Source of the DNA: Alphaproteobacteria bacterium
GTDB lineage: Bacteria > Pseudomonadota > Alphaproteobacteria > Sphingomonadales > Sphingomonadaceae
NCBI GenBank assembly: GCA_005883305.1
Contig: VBAC01000001.1
Location: 1,736,001-1,800,000, forward strand
Reading direction: 5' to 3'
DNA length: 64,000 nt
Part shown: positions 50,101-58,840 of the stretch, in pieces
Position numbering within the stretch: position 1 is the stretch's first letter
Layout of the letters: every line of letters begins with the position of its first letter
Notes under the pieces: generated by a model
Told to the model about the DNA's origin: nothing
The model's input: the letters and a program-made list of their open reading frames with translations, nothing else
Database searches by the model: none
Position numbers and translations under genes: made by a program

Positions 50101-51600
50101 ATGTCACAAGCCGATCCTCTTCCGGCCGATGCGCCGGCCCTGCTGAAGCTCGATCCGGGCGACGACGTCGCCGTGGCGCTGCGCGATCTCGCGGCGGGCG
50201 AGCGGGTCGAATCCCTGCCGATCGCAGAGGCGGTTCCCACCGGCCACAAGGTGGCGCTCGCCGATCTGGAGGCCGGCGCGACGGTTCGGAAATTCGGATC
50301 GCCGATCGGCCGGGCGACCCAGCCGATTCGCGCCGGGCAGCACGTCCACAGCCACAATCTCGCGACCCTGCTCGGCGGCGTCGAGGGCTATGCTTTCGAG
50401 CCAGCGCCCATCGCGGCAATCACGCCCGACACCGAAACCCGCTTCATGGGCTATCGGCGGCCGGACGGCCGGGTCGCCACGCGCAACGAGATCTGGATCC
50501 TGCCGACGGTCGGCTGCGTCGCGCGCACCGCCGACCGGATCGCCGCCATCGCCCACGCCCGCCACGCCGGCACGGTCGACGGAGTCTACGCCTTCGGCCA
50601 CCCGCACGGCTGCTCCCAGCTCGGCGAAGACCTCGATGGAACGCGCGCCCTGCTCGCGGCGCTCGCCTGCCACCCCAATGCAGGCGGCGTGCTGCTGATC
50701 GGCCTCGGCTGCGAATCCAACCAGCTCGACCGGCTGCTGGAGGAAATTCCCGAGTCGCTGCGCGGCCGGGTGCGGACGCTTCGCGCGCAGAGCGAGGAGG
50801 ACGAGATCCAGGCCGGTCTCGCCGCCGTCGAGGCCCTCGCCGCCCGCGCCGCGCTTGCGACGCGCCAGCCGGTCGCGCTCGGCGAGCTGGCCGTCGGCCT
50901 GAAGTGCGGGGGCTCCGACGGCTTTTCCGGTCTCACCGCCAACCCGCTCGTCGGCCGCCTGGCGGACCGGGTAATCGGCGCGGGCGGATCGGCCATCCTG
51001 ACGGAAATCCCCGAGATTTTCGGCGCGGAGCGATTGCTGATGGCGCGGGCGCGCGACGGCGCGACGTTCGATCGGCTCGTCGGCCTGGTCAACGACTTCA
51101 AGCGCTACTTCATCGCCCACGGACAGCCGGTGTCGGAGAACCCTTCCCCGGGCAATATCTCCGGCGGGATCACCACGCTCGAGGAGAAGAGCCTGGGAGC
51201 GGTGCAGAAGGCGGGGCGCGCGCCGGTGTCCGACGTTCTGCGCTACGGCGAGCGGCTTCGCCGCAAGGGCCTGACGATCCTGGAAGCGCCGGGCAACGAC
51301 GCGGTCTCCTCGACGGCCCTCGCCGCGGCCGGCGCGACCATGATCCTGTTCACCACCGGCCGCGGCACGCCGATGGGCTTCCCGGTCCCCACGGTGAAGA
51401 TCGCCACCAACAGCGCGCTCACCGCCCGCAAGCCCGGCTGGATCGATTTCGACGCCGGCAGCGTGCTCGCCGAAGGATTCGAGGCGGCGGAGGAGGCGCT
51501 CGTCGCCCGCATCGCCGCCATCGCCTCGGGCGCCGAAACCGCCGCCGAACGCAGCGGCGAGCGCGACATCGCCATCTGGAAGCGCGGCGTCACGCTTTGA
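50101..51600 (+). CDS. uxaA: Altronate dehydratase
   Basis: 499 residues, full length for UxaA. N-terminal SAF domain (residues ~10-90, LKLDPGDDVAVALRDL ... GQHVHSHNLAT), then the catalytic part with NEIWILPTVGCVARTA, FGHPHGCSQLGED, GLGCESNQLD, LKCGGSDGFSG and SGGITTLEEKSLGAVQKAG. It dehydrates D-altronate to KDG in galacturonate breakdown. No Shine-Dalgarno is seen: the operator takes up that position, so the mRNA may be leaderless. UxaC and UxaB are not in the window. Confidence 0.95.
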   Translation: MSQADPLPADAPALLKLDPGDDVAVALRDLAAGERVESLPIAEAVPTGHKVALADLEAGATVRKFGSPIGRATQPIRAGQHVHSHNLATLLGGVEGYAFEPAPIAAITPDTETRFMGYRRPDGRVATRNEIWILPTVGCVARTADRIAAIAHARHAGTVDGVYAFGHPHGCSQLGEDLDGTRALLAALACHPNAGGVLLIGLGCESNQLDRLLEEIPESLRGRVRTLRAQSEEDEIQAGLAAVEALAARAALATRQPVALGELAVGLKCGGSDGFSGLTANPLVGRLADRVIGAGGSAILTEIPEIFGAERLLMARARDGATFDRLVGLVNDFKRYFIAHGQPVSENPSPGNISGGITTLEEKSLGAVQKAGRAPVSDVLRYGERLRRKGLTILEAPGNDAVSSTALAAAGATMILFTTGRGTPMGFPVPTVKIATNSALTARKPGWIDFDAGSVLAEGFEAAEEALVARIAAIASGAETAAERSGERDIAIWKRGVTL

Positions 51601-51622
51601 TCCCGCCGGACCCCGTTGCTTA

Positions 51623-51636
51623 TGACACCGGTTTCC
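51623..51636. promoter_or_regulatory. LacI-type operator before the hydratase/MFS pair
   Basis: TGACACCGGTTTCC in the 71-bp gap after uxaA, 36 bp before the TTG start. Suggests an internal promoter that is regulated like the rest of the locus. Confidence 0.65.
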
Positions 51637-51671
51637 GTTAGCCCTGAAAGAAAAGCACCTGGAGAGCGGGA

Positions 51672-52475
51672 TTGAGCCTGATCGACGACAGCAGCCGGAT
51701 CGCCGGCCGATTCCTCGCGGCGCGCCGCGCGGCGTCGGGGCTCCGATCCTATCCCGGCGATCTCCCCGCTTCGCTCGACGAGGCCTATGCCATCCAGGAC
51801 CAGGCGATCGCCGCCTGGGGGCGGCCGGCGATCGGCTGGAAGGTCGGCCGAATCCTCCCGCCCCTTACCGAACTTTACGGCACGGACCGGCTCGGCGGCC
51901 CGATCTTCGCCCGCGCGGTCGCCTCGCAAAATACGCCCTCGCTCGAGATGCCGGTCTTCGCGGAGGGCTTCGCCGCCGGCGAATCCGAATTTCTGCTGCG
52001 GATCGGCGCCGCGCCTCCCGAGGGCAAAACCACATTCACTTTGGCCGAGACCGCGGACTTGATCGACGCCGTTCATGCCGGGATCGAAATCGCGAGCTCG
52101 CCGCTCGCCGCGATCAACGAAATCGGGCCGATCGCCGTGGTCTCCGATTTCGGCAACAATAACGGCCTCGTCATCGGCCCCGAGATTCCGGACTGGCGCA
52201 AGAGCGGCTTCGAGGATTGGGAGGTTTCGACCCTGATCGACGGCGTCGAGGCCGGCCGCGGCCGCGCCTCCGCCTTTCCCGACGGAGCGGTCGGCGCGGC
52301 GCGCTTCCTGTTCGAGCTGATGGCCCGGCGCGGCATCGCCCTGGAGCCCGGCCAGTGGATATCGTCCGGCGCGGTCACCGGCGTCCATCGCGCCCATCCG
52401 GGCCAGAGTGTCGAGGCGCGGTTCCGCGACGGGCTCACGGTCGCGTGCCGCCTGGTCGCCGCCGAGCCGGAATAA
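51672..52475 (+). CDS. 2-keto-4-pentenoate hydratase/FAH-fold enzyme
   Basis: 267 residues from a TTG at 51672 with GGAGAG upstream. Hydratase-type FAH fold: AIGWKVGRI, FAEGFAAGESEFLLRIG (acidic metal ligands), LIDAVHAGIEIASSPL, FGNNNGLVIGPEIPDW and ISSGAVTGVHRAHPGQ. Members hydrate 2-oxopent-4-enoate or decarboxylate related keto acids. Its place in a KDG-producing locus under the same operator suggests action on a 3-deoxy-2-keto sugar acid, but that is inference. 14 bp before the MFS gene. Confidence 0.8.
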   Translation: MSLIDDSSRIAGRFLAARRAASGLRSYPGDLPASLDEAYAIQDQAIAAWGRPAIGWKVGRILPPLTELYGTDRLGGPIFARAVASQNTPSLEMPVFAEGFAAGESEFLLRIGAAPPEGKTTFTLAETADLIDAVHAGIEIASSPLAAINEIGPIAVVSDFGNNNGLVIGPEIPDWRKSGFEDWEVSTLIDGVEAGRGRASAFPDGAVGAARFLFELMARRGIALEPGQWISSGAVTGVHRAHPGQSVEARFRDGLTVACRLVAAEPE

Positions 52476-52489
52476 GGGGGAAGAAGATC

Positions 52490-53776
52490 ATGTCGGACGC
52501 AGGCAATGGCGCGGTTCAAGGGGCGGCCGCGCGAGTCGGACGCTATCGCTGGGTGATCGTCGGCCTGCTCTTCCTCGCCACGGTCATCAACTACATCGAT
52601 CGCCAGATGCTCGGCGTGCTCAAGCCCACGCTCTCGGCCGATCTCGGCTGGAGCGAGCTCGACTTCGCCAACGTCGTCTTCTGGTTCCAGACCGCCTACG
52701 CCATCGGCTATATCGGCTTCGGCCGGATCGTCGACCTGATCGGCGCCCGGCTCGGCTACGCGGCCGCCTTCGTCATCTGGACTCTGGCCCATATCGCCCA
52801 TGGCGGGGTTCACAGCGTCACCCAGTTCGCGATGGTCCGCTTCGGCCTCGGCATCGGCGAGGCGGGCAACTTCCCGGCCGGCATCAAGGCGGTGACCGAA
52901 TGGTTTCCGGTGAAGGAGCGCGCCTTCGCCATCGGCCTGTTCAACGCCGGCGCGAACATCGGCGCGATCGTCACGCCGCTCGTGGTGCCCTTCCTGGTCG
53001 TCGCTTATGGCTGGCGGGCCGCCTTCGTCATCACCGGAATCGCCACCTCGGTCTGGGTGATCGCCTGGCTCGCCATGTATAGACGGCCGCGGGAGCACAA
53101 ACGGGTCTCCGCGGCCGAGCTCGCTTATATCGAGCAGGATCCGGTCGATCCGGTGACTCCGCTGCCGTGGCGCCGGATCGCCGCCAAGCGCGAGACCTGG
53201 GCCTATGCGCTCGGCAAGTTCTGCATCGATCCCATCTGGTGGTTCTTCCTGTTCTGGCTGCCGGGCTTCCTGGCCGTCCGCTACCAGCTCAACATCCTCC
53301 AGTTCGGCCCGCCGCTCGTCGCCATCTACCTTTTGTCCGACATCGGCTCGGTCGCCGGCGGCTGGGCCTCGTCGCGGATGATCAAGGCCGGAAAGACGGT
53401 CAATTTCGCCCGCAAGATGACGATGCTGCTGTGCGCCTTCGCGGTGACCCCGATCTACTTCGCCCAATATTATGACGATCTGTGGGTCGCCGTATTGGTG
53501 ATCGGAATCGCGACCGCGGCGCACCAGGCCTTCTCCGCCAACCTCTATACCCTGCCCTCCGACCTCTTCCCGCGAAGCGCGGTCGGCTCTGTGATCGGGA
53601 TCGGCGGAACGGTCGGCGCGGTGGGGGGCATGATCTTCACCCTCTACACCGGCCAGATCCTCGACAAGATCGGCAGCTACACGCCGATCTTCGTCGTCGC
53701 CGGAAGCGCCTATTTCGTCGCTCTGGCGATCGTCCACCTGCTCTCGCCCCGGCTGGAGCGGGCGAGCATCGGCTGA
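52490..53776 (+). CDS. MFS transporter, hexuronate (ExuT-like)
   Basis: 428 residues with 12 predicted helices and the ACS-family pattern: NYIDRQMLGVLKPTLSADL at the first helix, GFGRIVDLIGARLGYA, FGLGIGEAGNFPAGIKAVTEWFP and NIGAIVTPLVVPFLV. This subfamily carries galacturonate, glucuronate and other organic anions by proton symport. As the last gene after uxaA and the hydratase it most likely imports D-galacturonate or unsaturated uronates over the inner membrane. Confidence 0.88.
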   Translation: MSDAGNGAVQGAAARVGRYRWVIVGLLFLATVINYIDRQMLGVLKPTLSADLGWSELDFANVVFWFQTAYAIGYIGFGRIVDLIGARLGYAAAFVIWTLAHIAHGGVHSVTQFAMVRFGLGIGEAGNFPAGIKAVTEWFPVKERAFAIGLFNAGANIGAIVTPLVVPFLVVAYGWRAAFVITGIATSVWVIAWLAMYRRPREHKRVSAAELAYIEQDPVDPVTPLPWRRIAAKRETWAYALGKFCIDPIWWFFLFWLPGFLAVRYQLNILQFGPPLVAIYLLSDIGSVAGGWASSRMIKAGKTVNFARKMTMLLCAFAVTPIYFAQYYDDLWVAVLVIGIATAAHQAFSANLYTLPSDLFPRSAVGSVIGIGGTVGAVGGMIFTLYTGQILDKIGSYTPIFVVAGSAYFVALAIVHLLSPRLERASIG

Positions 53777-53806
53777 AATCGGGGACGGTCCCCAATTTTT
53801 TCGTCG

Positions 53807-53885
53807 TCATTGCGAGCGTAGCGAAGCAATCCAGCGCTGACTCCGAGGCCGCTGGATTGCTTCGTCGCGACGCTCCTCGCAATGG
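53807..53885. repeat. Dispersed palindromic repeat after the MFS gene
   Basis: gtcattgcgagcgtagcgaag at the left pairs with tcgcgacgctcctcgcaatg at the right, with ccagcg/gctgg arms inside. Same family as the in-frame copy at 1011-1085. It may end or trim the pectin transcript. Confidence 0.75.
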
Positions 53886-53930
53886 CGGCTGAGCCCACGC
53901 CGATTAGGATCCAATCTCGTTGAGGCGCCA

Positions 53931-54683
53931 ATGCCGACCGATCCCGCCTTCTACCTGTTCGCGATTCCCGCGGTCCTTCTGATCGGCCTCGCCAAGGGCG
54001 GCTTCTCCGGTCTCGGCGCGCTCGCCATGCCGCTGATCGCGCTCGGTATGGACCCCGTTCAGGGCGCGGCGATCCTGCTTCCGATCCTGATCGTCCAGGA
54101 CGCCGTCTCGGTCGCCGCCTTCCGCAAGAGCTGGGACGGCTATGTGCTCGCGGTGATGCTGCCCGGGGCGGTCGCGGGCGTCGTCATCGGCTGGTGGCTG
54201 GCCGCCTCCGTCTCCTCGAACGGCATCCTCGTCTCGGTCGGCGCGATCTCGCTCCTCTTCGGCCTCTACCGCCTGTGGGCCGAGCGGGGCGGCAAGATCG
54301 CCGCCTCGTCGCGCTCGCCCGGCTGGGTCGGCGCCCTGTTCGGAATCGCCACCGGCTTCACCAGCCAGATCGCCCATGCCGGCGGACCGCCCTTCCAGAT
54401 GTGGGTGATGCCGCGCCGCCTGCCGCGAGACACCTTCGTCGGCACGACCGCGATCTTCTTCGCCGCGCTCAACTGGATCAAGGTCCCCGCCTATGCCGCG
54501 CTCGGCCAGTTCACCCGGCCCAACGCTCTGGCGGCCCTCGCTCTTCTCCCCTTCGCCATCTTCGGCGCCCTGGCCGGCGTGTGGCTGATCCGCAAGGTTT
54601 CGCCCGAACGATTCTACCCACTGGTCTACGCCTTGATGGTCGTCGCGGGCGCCAAATTGCTCTGGAACGGGCTGAGCCTCTAG
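53931..54683 (+). CDS. TSUP-family (TauE/SafE) membrane permease
   Basis: 250 residues, about eight transmembrane helices; GAGG lies before the ATG. Family features: LIGLAKGGFSGLGALAMPL at residues ~16-34 and FTSQIAHAGGPPFQMWVMPRRL near 144-165, repeated halves related to each other. TSUP proteins export or import sulfite, sulfoacetate, taurine or organic acids; the substrate is not evident here. Not linked by operator or overlap to the pectin genes. Confidence 0.9.
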   Translation: MPTDPAFYLFAIPAVLLIGLAKGGFSGLGALAMPLIALGMDPVQGAAILLPILIVQDAVSVAAFRKSWDGYVLAVMLPGAVAGVVIGWWLAASVSSNGILVSVGAISLLFGLYRLWAERGGKIAASSRSPGWVGALFGIATGFTSQIAHAGGPPFQMWVMPRRLPRDTFVGTTAIFFAALNWIKVPAYAALGQFTRPNALAALALLPFAIFGALAGVWLIRKVSPERFYPLVYALMVVAGAKLLWNGLSL

Positions 54684-54691
54684 CCACAAAC

Positions 54692-54721
54692 AGACCTGGT
54701 TTCGCCGGGCATTCCAGGTCT
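54692..54721 (+). terminator. Hairpin after the TSUP gene, weak terminator candidate
   Basis: An 8-bp stem agacctgg/ccaggtct with a 14-nt loop lies 9 bp after the stop codon, but only a short TTGT follows, so termination would be inefficient or Rho-assisted. Confidence 0.35.
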
Positions 54722-54858
54722 TGTAGCGCATGGCTCGAGGAGACCCCCGGCTCCTAATCCCGGTTGCCCGGACGATCGCCCCGAGATTCGCGGGTTAACC
54801 CTGATGGGCATGCAGGCTCGCTTGCCCGCACTGTTGCGCGACCGGAGCAAAGGCGCGC

Positions 54859-55974
54859 ATGGACTCGGCTTCCTACAGGATCGTGGCGACCGGCGCCGGC
54901 CAAACCGTGGCGCTCGCCGGCGACTGGACGTCGCTGACGCTCGGGGCCGAGGCGGCGCGCTTCGGCGAAGCGCTTCCCCCGGAGGCCGAAGGGCTGCGCC
55001 TGGACCTCTCCGGTCTCGGCAGGGTCGATACCGCCGGAGCCTATGCCATGCTTCGCTCGGCCCCGGCGGGGCTGGAGAGGGCGATCGCCGCCGCGCGCCC
55101 GGACCTTGCCCGCCTGATGGAGCTGGTCCGTCCGGCGGTCGACGAGCAGGCGGCCCGCGAGCAACGCTCCACCGGCCTGCTTCACTTCTTCGCCGGGATC
55201 GGCCGGGCGCTTTTCGCCTTCAAGGAAGAGGCGTGGCGCGCTTCGATTTTCGCCGGCCAGGTCGTCTGCGCGCTCGGCCGGGCGATCCGCCACCCCGGCC
55301 AGGTCCGCGCGGTGAGCCTGGTCCACGCGATGGAATCCGCCGGCACGTCGGCCCTGCCGATCATCTTCGTCATGAACTTCTTCATCGGCGCCGTCGTCGC
55401 CCTGGTCGGCACCAATCTGCTCGCCTCGCTCGGGGTCGCGGTCTTCACCGTCCAGCTCGTCGGAGTCGCCGTGCTTCGCGAGTTCGGCGTTCTGATCACC
55501 GCGATCCTGCTCGCCGGCCGCTCCGCCTCGAGCTTCGCCGCGCAGATCGGCTCGATGAAGATGAACCAGGAAACCGACGCGATGCAGGTGATCGGGGTCA
55601 GCGAGATCGACGCTTTGGTCATCCCCCGCGTGCTGGCGATGCTGCTGATGATGCCGCTGCTCGTCTTCGCGGCGATGGTCGCCGGAATCATGGGCGGGCT
55701 GATCGTCAGCTGGCTGGCGCTCGACATGAGCCCGATCTTCTTCTTCGAGCGGATGCGCGAAACGGTCTCCGTCCGCCATTTCTGGATCGGGATGAGCAAG
55801 GTCCCTTTGCTCGCCTTCCTGATCGCCATGGCTGGCTGCCGCCACGGCCTTTCGGTCGGCGGCGACGTCGAAAGCCTCGGCGAGCGGGTGACGATGGCGG
55901 TGGTCCAGGCGATCTTCGTCATCATCCTGTTCGACGCGATCTTCGCCGTCATCTTCATGGAGCTGAGCCTGTGA
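54859..55974 (+). CDS. mlaE: MlaE-type ABC permease with N-terminal STAS domain
   Basis: 371 residues. Residues ~1-95 form a STAS-like domain (RLDLSGLGRVDTAGAYAML); residues ~115-371 are the MlaE permease with GAVVALVGTNLLASLG, LREFGVLITAILLAGRSASSFAAQIGSM and MGGLIVSWLALDMSP. The inner-membrane channel of a phospholipid transporter that keeps the outer membrane asymmetric. In E. coli the STAS part is a separate protein (MlaB); fusion is common in Alphaproteobacteria. Overlaps the ATPase gene by 4 bp. Confidence 0.93.
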   Translation: MDSASYRIVATGAGQTVALAGDWTSLTLGAEAARFGEALPPEAEGLRLDLSGLGRVDTAGAYAMLRSAPAGLERAIAAARPDLARLMELVRPAVDEQAAREQRSTGLLHFFAGIGRALFAFKEEAWRASIFAGQVVCALGRAIRHPGQVRAVSLVHAMESAGTSALPIIFVMNFFIGAVVALVGTNLLASLGVAVFTVQLVGVAVLREFGVLITAILLAGRSASSFAAQIGSMKMNQETDAMQVIGVSEIDALVIPRVLAMLLMMPLLVFAAMVAGIMGGLIVSWLALDMSPIFFFERMRETVSVRHFWIGMSKVPLLAFLIAMAGCRHGLSVGGDVESLGERVTMAVVQAIFVIILFDAIFAVIFMELSL

Positions 55975-56762
55975 CCGCCTCGGCCGCCCCCCCCGCGCCG
56001 ATCCGGGTCAAGGGCCTGCGCAGCGCGTTCGGCGACCATCTGGTCCACGACGATCTCGACCTCGATGTGCGCCGGGGCGAGATTCTCGGCGTCGTCGGCG
56101 GCTCGGGCACCGGCAAGTCGGTGCTGTTCAATACCATCCTCGGCCTCAAGGAGCCCGACGGCGGCCGGGTCGAGCTGTTCGGCCGAAACGTCCACGATCC
56201 CGCCGCCGAGGCGGGGATCGAGCGCCGCGCCGGAGTGATGTTCCAGGGCGGCGCGCTCTTCTCCTCGCTCAGCGTCGGCCAGAACGTCGAGGCGCCGATC
56301 CACGAGCATACCGATTTGCCCGATTCCTTCGTCTCCGAGCTGGCGCGGCTCAAGATCAAGCTCGCGGGCCTGCACGGGCGAGTCGCCGACCAGATGCCGT
56401 CCGAGCTTTCCGGAGGCATGCGCAAGCGCGCCGGAATCGCCCGCGCGCTCGCGCTCGACCCCGATCTCCTCTTCCTCGACGAGCCGACCGCCGGCCTCGA
56501 TCCGATCGGCGCGGCCGAGTTCGACCAGCTGATCCGAAGCCTTTGCGATTCGCTCGGCCTCACCGTCTTCCTGATCACCCACGATCTCGACACGCTCTAC
56601 ACGATCACCGATCGGGTTGCGGTGCTCGCCGACAAGAGGGTGATCGCGACCGCGCCGGTCGCCGAGCTCGAGCAATCCGATCATCCCTGGATCCGCGCCT
56701 ATTTCCAGGGGCCGCGCGGACGCGCCGCGCAGGGCGCCCAGGCGAGGGAGACTCGGCACTGA
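55971..56762 (+). CDS. mlaF: MlaF-type ABC ATPase
   Basis: 263 residues from a GTG that overlaps the mlaE stop (GTGA). Walker A GGSGTGKS near residue 44, Q-loop MFQGGALFSSLSVGQN, signature LSGGMRKRAGIARAL, Walker B LLFLDEPTAGLDP and switch His in LITHDLDTL. Powers the lipid transporter. The C-terminus continues into a short basic tail; the mlaD ATG shares one base with its stop. Confidence 0.95.
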   Translation: MTASAAPPAPIRVKGLRSAFGDHLVHDDLDLDVRRGEILGVVGGSGTGKSVLFNTILGLKEPDGGRVELFGRNVHDPAAEAGIERRAGVMFQGGALFSSLSVGQNVEAPIHEHTDLPDSFVSELARLKIKLAGLHGRVADQMPSELSGGMRKRAGIARALALDPDLLFLDEPTAGLDPIGAAEFDQLIRSLCDSLGLTVFLITHDLDTLYTITDRVAVLADKRVIATAPVAELEQSDHPWIRAYFQGPRGRAAQGAQARETRH

Positions 56763-57694
56763 TGGAACGGGAAGCAAATTTCGCCCTGGTCGGGATCGTC
56801 AGCGTCGTCCTGCTGGTCGGCGCTCTCATCGGAATCGTCTGGCTCGCCCAGTTCCAGTTCAACCAGACCTACGACAATTACCGGATCAATTTCCGCGGAC
56901 CGGTGAGCGGCCTCAGCCGCGGCGGGGAGGTCCAGTTCAACGGGATCAAGGTCGGCGAGATCACCCATATCGCGCTCGATCCGCGCGATCCGAACAAGGT
57001 GATGACCGATATCCAGATCGAGCACGGCACGCCGGTGCGGGTCGATTCCGCCGCGGAGACCGCGTCGCTCGGCATTACCGGGGTCAAATATGTGCAGATC
57101 ACGCCCGGCTCCCCCCAGCGCCCGCTGCTGCGCGAGGCGAGTCGGGACCGGCCGCCGGTGATCCCCGCCCGGCAGGGCCGGCTCGCCGCCGCGATGGAGA
57201 ACGCCACCCAGCTCTTCGCCGACGGCGCCGAGGCGATCGCCAGGGTCAACCGGCTGCTCTCCGACGGCAACATCGCCAACATCTCGCGCACCTTCGACGA
57301 CGTCGCCGCGGTGTCGGGCGAGCTCCGCTCCCGTAGGCAGATGTTCGCCAACATCGAATCGACCTTCGCCCGGCTCGACCGCGCGGCGGCGGAGATGCAG
57401 GCGACCGCAACCTCGATCCGCGGCGGGATCGGCGGCCGCGACGGCGTGCTCGCCCGCATCAACGCGAGCGCGGCCGAGCTTCAGCGCACCGTGGCCGAGA
57501 CGCGCACCCTGATCGGCCGGGTCAACGGCTCGGTCGACGACGTGTCGAATTCGACCATCCCCGAGCTCAACGCCTCGCTCGTCGCCGTTCAGCGTGCCGC
57601 CGATTCGCTCGGCGCGCTTACCGCCGACATCCGCCGCGATCCGCGCGGCACGCTGGGGCGCGGCAGCGGCCGCGAAGTGGAGATACCGCGATGA
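56762..57694 (+). CDS. mlaD: MlaD/MCE-domain substrate-binding protein
   Basis: 310 residues: membrane anchor at ~8-30 (ALVGIVSVVLLVGALIGIVWL), MCE domain at ~38-120 (YRINFRGPVSGLSRGGEVQFNG, SLGITGVKYVQI), then a long helical tail (NRLLSDGNIANISRTFDDVAA, RAAAEMQATATSIRGG) that probably forms the hexamer's coiled-coil tube across the periplasm. Carries phospholipid between membranes with MlaE/F. Confidence 0.94.
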   Translation: MEREANFALVGIVSVVLLVGALIGIVWLAQFQFNQTYDNYRINFRGPVSGLSRGGEVQFNGIKVGEITHIALDPRDPNKVMTDIQIEHGTPVRVDSAAETASLGITGVKYVQITPGSPQRPLLREASRDRPPVIPARQGRLAAAMENATQLFADGAEAIARVNRLLSDGNIANISRTFDDVAAVSGELRSRRQMFANIESTFARLDRAAAEMQATATSIRGGIGGRDGVLARINASAAELQRTVAETRTLIGRVNGSVDDVSNSTIPELNASLVAVQRAADSLGALTADIRRDPRGTLGRGSGREVEIPR

Positions 57695-58359
57695 CCCGGA
57701 AGCACTTGATCCTCCTCCTTCCGCTGGCCCTGGCGGGTTGCGGCGGCCTGCTCGGCGGCGGCCGTCCCGCCGAGCTATACCGCTTCGGCGACGCGGCCGC
57801 GGCTGCACCCGATGCGGCGGCGCCGGAAAGGGGCCGCTCGATCCTGGTCTCCTATCCCGGCGCCGACTTCGAAGCCGAGAGCCGGGGCGACCGGATCCTC
57901 ACCGCCACCGGCGCAAGCCTCAGCTACGTGGCCGATGCGCGCTGGGTCGCCCCCGCATCGGAATTGTTCGACGGTGCGATGATTCGGTCGCTCGGCCGGC
58001 TTTCTCCGGCGGTCCGGATGGTGCGTCCGGGCGACATCACCCGGCCCGACTTCACGCTCTCGGTCGACGTGCGCCGATTCGAGGCCGTCTACCTCGGGGG
58101 AGAGGCGCCCGAAGCCCTGGTCGAAGCCAATGTCCGCCTGATCCGCCGCTCGGACCGGGCGATCGTCGGCGAATGGCCGGTCGCCGCACGCGAGCCCGCC
58201 GACGCCAATCGCGTCACCTCGATCGTGGCGGCCTTCGACCGGGCGACCGCGGCGGTGACCGCGCGGGTCAACGACCTGGTGAGCCAAACCGTCGCGCAGA
58301 CCTATGTCCCCTCAGCGATGGCCGTCGGTGTCGCCGTTCAGCCAGTTTCCCAGCGATGA
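57691..58359 (+). CDS. ABC-type transport auxiliary lipoprotein (PqiC/YmbA-like)
   Basis: 222 residues with a lipoprotein signal LLLPLALAGCGG (lipidated Cys at residue ~17) and the PqiC-like domain: AELYRFGDAA, DRILTATGASLSYVADARWVAPASELFDGAM and DFTLSVDVRRFEAVYLG. Probably the outer-membrane partner of the MCE tube. Overlaps mlaD by 4 bp and, at its end, the convergent yqhA-type gene by 48 bp. Confidence 0.88.
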   Translation: MTRKHLILLLPLALAGCGGLLGGGRPAELYRFGDAAAAAPDAAAPERGRSILVSYPGADFEAESRGDRILTATGASLSYVADARWVAPASELFDGAMIRSLGRLSPAVRMVRPGDITRPDFTLSVDVRRFEAVYLGGEAPEALVEANVRLIRRSDRAIVGEWPVAAREPADANRVTSIVAAFDRATAAVTARVNDLVSQTVAQTYVPSAMAVGVAVQPVSQR

Positions 58360-58830
58360 CAGGACCAAGGTCGCCAGTAGCGTGAGGTGGATGCCGACGA
58401 GCCAGCGCAGCTCGTGCGGCGGGTGCCCTTCGTCGCTCTGTATCTCCATGAACGCCTTGAGCAGGTCGATCGCGGTGATCGCGACGAGCGACGAGAGCAG
58501 CTTTATCTTGAGCCCCGAATAGCCGACCTCGCCGATCCAGCTCGGCCGGTCGTCATGCTCGACGTCGAGCCGCGAGACGAAGCTTTCATAGCCGACGAAG
58601 ATGACGATCAGCAGCAGGTTTGCGATCAGCGCCAGATCGATGAAGGCGAGCACCGCCACCGCGGCCTGGTGGAGCGAGAGCGTGAAGATCTGCGCGCCGA
58701 TCCAGAACAGATAGCGCGCGAAGACGACCAGGAGCATGATCAGGCAGAAGACCAGCCCGACATAGATCGGCGCCGCCAGCCAGCGCGACGCGAACAGCAC
58801 CCGCTCAAGCCCGGCCTCGATCCGTTTCAT
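58312..58830 (-). CDS. UPF0114/YqhA-family inner-membrane protein
   Basis: 172 residues with about four transmembrane helices: ERVLFASRWLAAPIYVGLVFCLIMLLV at the N-terminus, AAVAVLAFIDLALIANLLLIVIFVGYESFVS and IKLLSSLVAITAIDLLKAFM, family marks of TIGR00645. Function unknown in all members. It is 10 bp after the porin gene on the same strand and may be co-transcribed. Confidence 0.88.
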   Translation of the reverse strand: MKRIEAGLERVLFASRWLAAPIYVGLVFCLIMLLVVFARYLFWIGAQIFTLSLHQAAVAVLAFIDLALIANLLLIVIFVGYESFVSRLDVEHDDRPSWIGEVGYSGLKIKLLSSLVAITAIDLLKAFMEIQSDEGHPPHELRWLVGIHLTLLATLVLSSLGNWLNGDTDGHR

Positions 58831-58840
58831 CGCGCGCGCC

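Noticed and set aside
54684-54858. Possible tRNA or small RNA in the gap before mlaE
   Set aside because: A hairpin is present (54692-54721) but no cloverleaf or CCA end could be drawn; treated only as a weak terminator.
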